Of a stretch of DNA of 44,928 bases, positions 43,524 through 44,928 are shown piece after piece. This DNA comes from Ruminococcus sp. YE282 (lineage in GTDB: Bacteria > Bacillota > Clostridia > Oscillospirales > Acutalibacteraceae). The notes beneath the pieces were generated by a model. That model ran no database searches and was not told the DNA's origin. It saw only the letters and a list, made by a program, of their open reading frames with translations. Every line of letters begins with the position of its first letter. The first letter of the stretch is position 1. The DNA lies in NCBI GenBank assembly GCA_900101355.1, contig FMUV01000018.1, forward strand, positions 1 to 44,928. The letters run 5' to 3'. Made by a program: the position numbers and the translations under genes.

Positions 43524-43552
43524 AAAGTTTTCAATAAATATAGCTTAACAAA

Positions 43553-43582
43553 ACAAGCGGTAGATTCATAACTACCGCTTGT
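43553..43582 (+). terminator. Terminator of the protease gene
   Basis: A perfect 11-bp stem (acaagcggtag/ctaccgcttgt) with an 8-nt loop, 30 bp after the stop; tail only partly T-rich. Confidence 0.75.
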
Positions 43583-43740
43583 CTAAATCATTATTCACTT
43601 TATGGTTTTACCGCAATATCACATTGAAATTTACAACCAAGTTATATAATTAAAAAAAGAAATAAAACAAAAAGTTTCGAAAATCACTCTCGAGGCTTAT
43701 CAAATCAATTAAAACAACTCATATTTACAGCTTATCAACA
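43583..43740. other. AT-rich spacer
   Basis: Part of a 350-bp gap between two plus-strand genes. No gene or repeat is recognised in this stretch. Confidence 0.4.
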
Positions 43741-43809
43741 AAAAGAAAACCTGCCATAGCGGCAACTATGGCAGGAAAATAAAAGAAGCGAGAAGACAAT
43801 CCCTCCTCA
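43741..43809 (-). ncRNA. Candidate small RNA on the minus strand
   Basis: A transcript of about 65-70 nt is predicted from a consensus-like promoter just to the right. It would fold as GAGGAG, loop GGATTGT, CTTCTC, then a single-stranded stretch, then a perfect 10-bp terminator stem (cctgccatag/ctatggcagg, 43750-43775) with a 6-nt loop and a T-run. No minus-strand protein gene is served by this terminator. The first hairpin contains a Shine-Dalgarno-like GGAGGG. A 20-residue frame starting TTG is possible but its start sits too close to that site. Confidence 0.45.
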
Positions 43810-43815
43810 AATATT

Positions 43816-43844
43816 ATTTTATTATATGTGATATATTTTGTCAA
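43816..43844 (-). promoter_or_regulatory. Promoter of the candidate small RNA
   Basis: On the minus strand TTGACA (43839-43844) and TAAAAT (43816-43821) are separated by 17 bp. It lies back-to-back with the start of the next plus-strand gene. Confidence 0.55.
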
Positions 43845-43873
43845 CGCATATCACGAATGAGGAGTAAATAAAA

Positions 43874-44443
43874 ATGAAGAATTGGGTAGTTATTCTATTA
43901 CTAATCGTGTTTTTCCCTGTGGGACTTTTTCTTATGTGGGCAAAAACCAACTGGAAAAATAAGACGAAAATCATTGTAACTGTTGTTATTGCCGTTTTAT
44001 TTTTGCTTAGCATGGTTTCAAATTTAATGAATTATAGTAATACTATTGCTGTATTAGAATCAACTATTGCAACAACCGAAGAAACAAGACCTGAAATTAC
44101 AACCGTTGAAATTACTACTATTGCTCCAACTACTATTGAACCCACAACCGAGGAACCGACCACTGAAGAGCCTACAACCGAAGAAATAATTACAGAACCC
44201 AAAGCAGAGGCGGCTTATGAATCTTCTTTGGAAAAGGAAAAATCTAATAATAATTTTCTAACATATGACAACGAGGAGCAACAAAACACAAACGAGTATG
44301 TTCTCAACACAAACACCAAAAAAGTACATAAAGCTTCTTGCAGCGAAGTAAAGAAAATTGCTTCCAAAAATTATGCCACTATTTCAAATTTAGAAGACGC
44401 ATATGCGCAGGGATATAAACCTTGCAAAAAATGTAATCCGTAA
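43874..44443 (+). CDS. Membrane protein with Thr/Glu-rich linker and Ada-like Cys cluster
   Basis: A 189-residue protein with two membrane segments (about 4-22 and 33-51), a repetitive linker (TTEEPTTEEPTTEE at about 95-112), an acidic spacer, and a C-terminal domain (about 140-189) of the form YVLNTNTKKVHKASCSEVKK ending GYKPCKKCNP. That domain resembles the small Ada-type metal-binding fold found at the C-terminus of many Firmicutes secreted nucleases and competence-related proteins; Cys157 and the CKKC pair would be ligands. GAGGAG lies 10 bp before the ATG. The function is unknown; presentation of a zinc-binding or DNA-contacting module outside the membrane is inference. Confidence 0.75.
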   Translation: MKNWVVILLLIVFFPVGLFLMWAKTNWKNKTKIIVTVVIAVLFLLSMVSNLMNYSNTIAVLESTIATTEETRPEITTVEITTIAPTTIEPTTEEPTTEEPTTEEIITEPKAEAAYESSLEKEKSNNNFLTYDNEEQQNTNEYVLNTNTKKVHKASCSEVKKIASKNYATISNLEDAYAQGYKPCKKCNP

Positions 44444-44603
44444 AATAATATTTTTAACTCCTGTATTTTAGTAATACGGCAACTGCCAAACCGTTTCTAT
44501 ATATACTTGGAGGTTATTTTTTTACTGAAGAAACAAAAACAAACCTCCTATGGTAGAATTAAAAAAGAGACCGCCGAAAAGTTTGTGTAAAAGTGAATAA
44601 TAG

Positions 44604-44655
44604 ACTTCCTTTCAAGCAATAATGGAAACAGAAAAATTAAAGCTTGAAAGGAAGT
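44604..44655 (+). promoter_or_regulatory. 14-bp inverted repeat covering the transposase ribosome site
   Basis: acttcctttcaagc (44604-44617) and gcttgaaaggaagt (44642-44655) pair perfectly; the right arm contains the transposase Shine-Dalgarno (AAAGGAAG) and is followed by T7. In a transcript entering from outside, the ribosome site would be hidden and transcription may end. Confidence 0.7.
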
Positions 44656-44662
44656 TTTTTTA

Positions 44663-44928
44663 ATGGAAAAAGTACCGGCAGAAATGATGAGAGAATTTGT
44701 AAGAAGTCAGAAATTCACCTCAACAGATGAAGTTATGACAGCAATGAAAAATATGTTCAAGGACATTCTTCAGGAGGTTATGGAATGTGAGCTTGCAGAT
44801 GAGCTCGGCTACGAGAAAAGCGAAAGAACGTCGAATGATGAGTGTAGCAATAAGTCGAAAAATTACAGAAACGGCTACTCAAAAAAGACGATAAAAACAC
44901 AGATGGGAGAGCTTGATATTAAGGTTCC
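44663..44928 (+). CDS. IS256-family transposase, N-terminal part
   Basis: The first 88 residues of a DDE transposase, cut by the window end. The start is ATG 44663 (MEKVPAEMMREFVRSQKFTS). The segment ILQEVMECELADELGYEKSE and the later NYRNGYSKKTIKTQMGELDI are the conserved N-terminal signature of Mutator/IS256-type enzymes. The catalytic residues lie beyond the window. Shine-Dalgarno AAAGGAAG sits in the hairpin just upstream. Confidence 0.9.
   Translation, partial: MEKVPAEMMREFVRSQKFTSTDEVMTAMKNMFKDILQEVMECELADELGYEKSERTSNDECSNKSKNYRNGYSKKTIKTQMGELDIKV

Larger units (their letters stand above)
44567..44928 (+). mobile_element. Left end of an IS256-family insertion sequence (runs off window)
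   Basis: The probable terminal inverted repeat begins near 44567 (gagaccgccgaaaagtttgt), similar in form to IS256-family ends. It is followed by a hairpin and the transposase gene. The right end and target duplication are outside the window. Confidence 0.75.

Noticed and set aside
43741..43795. A 20-24 residue hydrophobic toxin-like peptide on the minus strand
   Set aside because: The only start (TTG) is one base after the Shine-Dalgarno-like run, and the coding part is the terminator stem itself.

Overview
The window looks like a chromosomal segment of a low-GC, spore-forming gut Clostridium of the Ruminococcus bromii type. The evidence is four secreted proteins with C-terminal dockerins, two GH13 alpha-amylases, several CBM26-like starch-binding modules, and the sporulation genes gpr and spoIIP. 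The species is inferred from this combination; no rRNA gene is present.

Layout. Positions 1-8203 hold remains of integrative elements: the 3' end of a serine recombinase with a zinc-binding tail, a DUF3847-like small gene, a probable oriT region, a MobA/MobL relaxase, a TetR-controlled ABC-2 exporter operon, and a second serine recombinase that has lost its catalytic N-terminus. This block ends beside a tRNA-Leu(UAG) gene (8275-8359). Positions 8559-13630, all on the minus strand, form an Agr-type quorum-sensing locus: agrA, agrC, agrB and a 47-residue agrD too short for routine gene calling, followed by an XRE regulator and an ABC ATPase/permease pair. The AgrD has no cysteine, so a lactone closed by serine is predicted instead of a thiolactone. 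The agrA and agrB leaders share an identical 10-bp box at identical distance from a -10-like hexamer.

Positions 13936-16341 encode a dockerin-bearing GH13 amylase. Positions 16629-20750 encode a potABCD polyamine importer. Facing it is a 902-residue NACHT ATPase with C-terminal pentapeptide repeats, a candidate NLR-like defence protein. Positions 23728-29926 hold an unusual minus-strand cluster: a structured leader RNA, a 1364-residue fibro-slime surface protein, a TTG-started 46-residue acidic peptide with a lasso-precursor-like YxxP leader motif, a BspA-type LRR dockerin protein, and an HPr-kinase-like protein. The last two are each set off by a hairpin terminator. This is my best candidate for an undescribed system: a peptide or surface protein modified by an HprK-like kinase without lasso-maturation enzymes.

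Positions 30129-35216 hold rqcP, a second GH13 amylase without dockerin, and a triple-CBM26 dockerin protein. Positions 35464-41745 are housekeeping and sporulation genes: rarA, glyA, dusB, a small membrane protein, spoIIP and gpr. The right end has a papain-family protease with a dockerin, a candidate small RNA on the minus strand, a membrane protein with an Ada-like Cys cluster, and the left end of an IS256-family element running off the window.

How they fit together: the amylases, the CBM26 protein, the LRR protein and the protease would be displayed through dockerin-cohesin contacts on scaffoldins encoded elsewhere, and the Agr locus is a plausible but unproven density-dependent regulator in the same neighbourhood.
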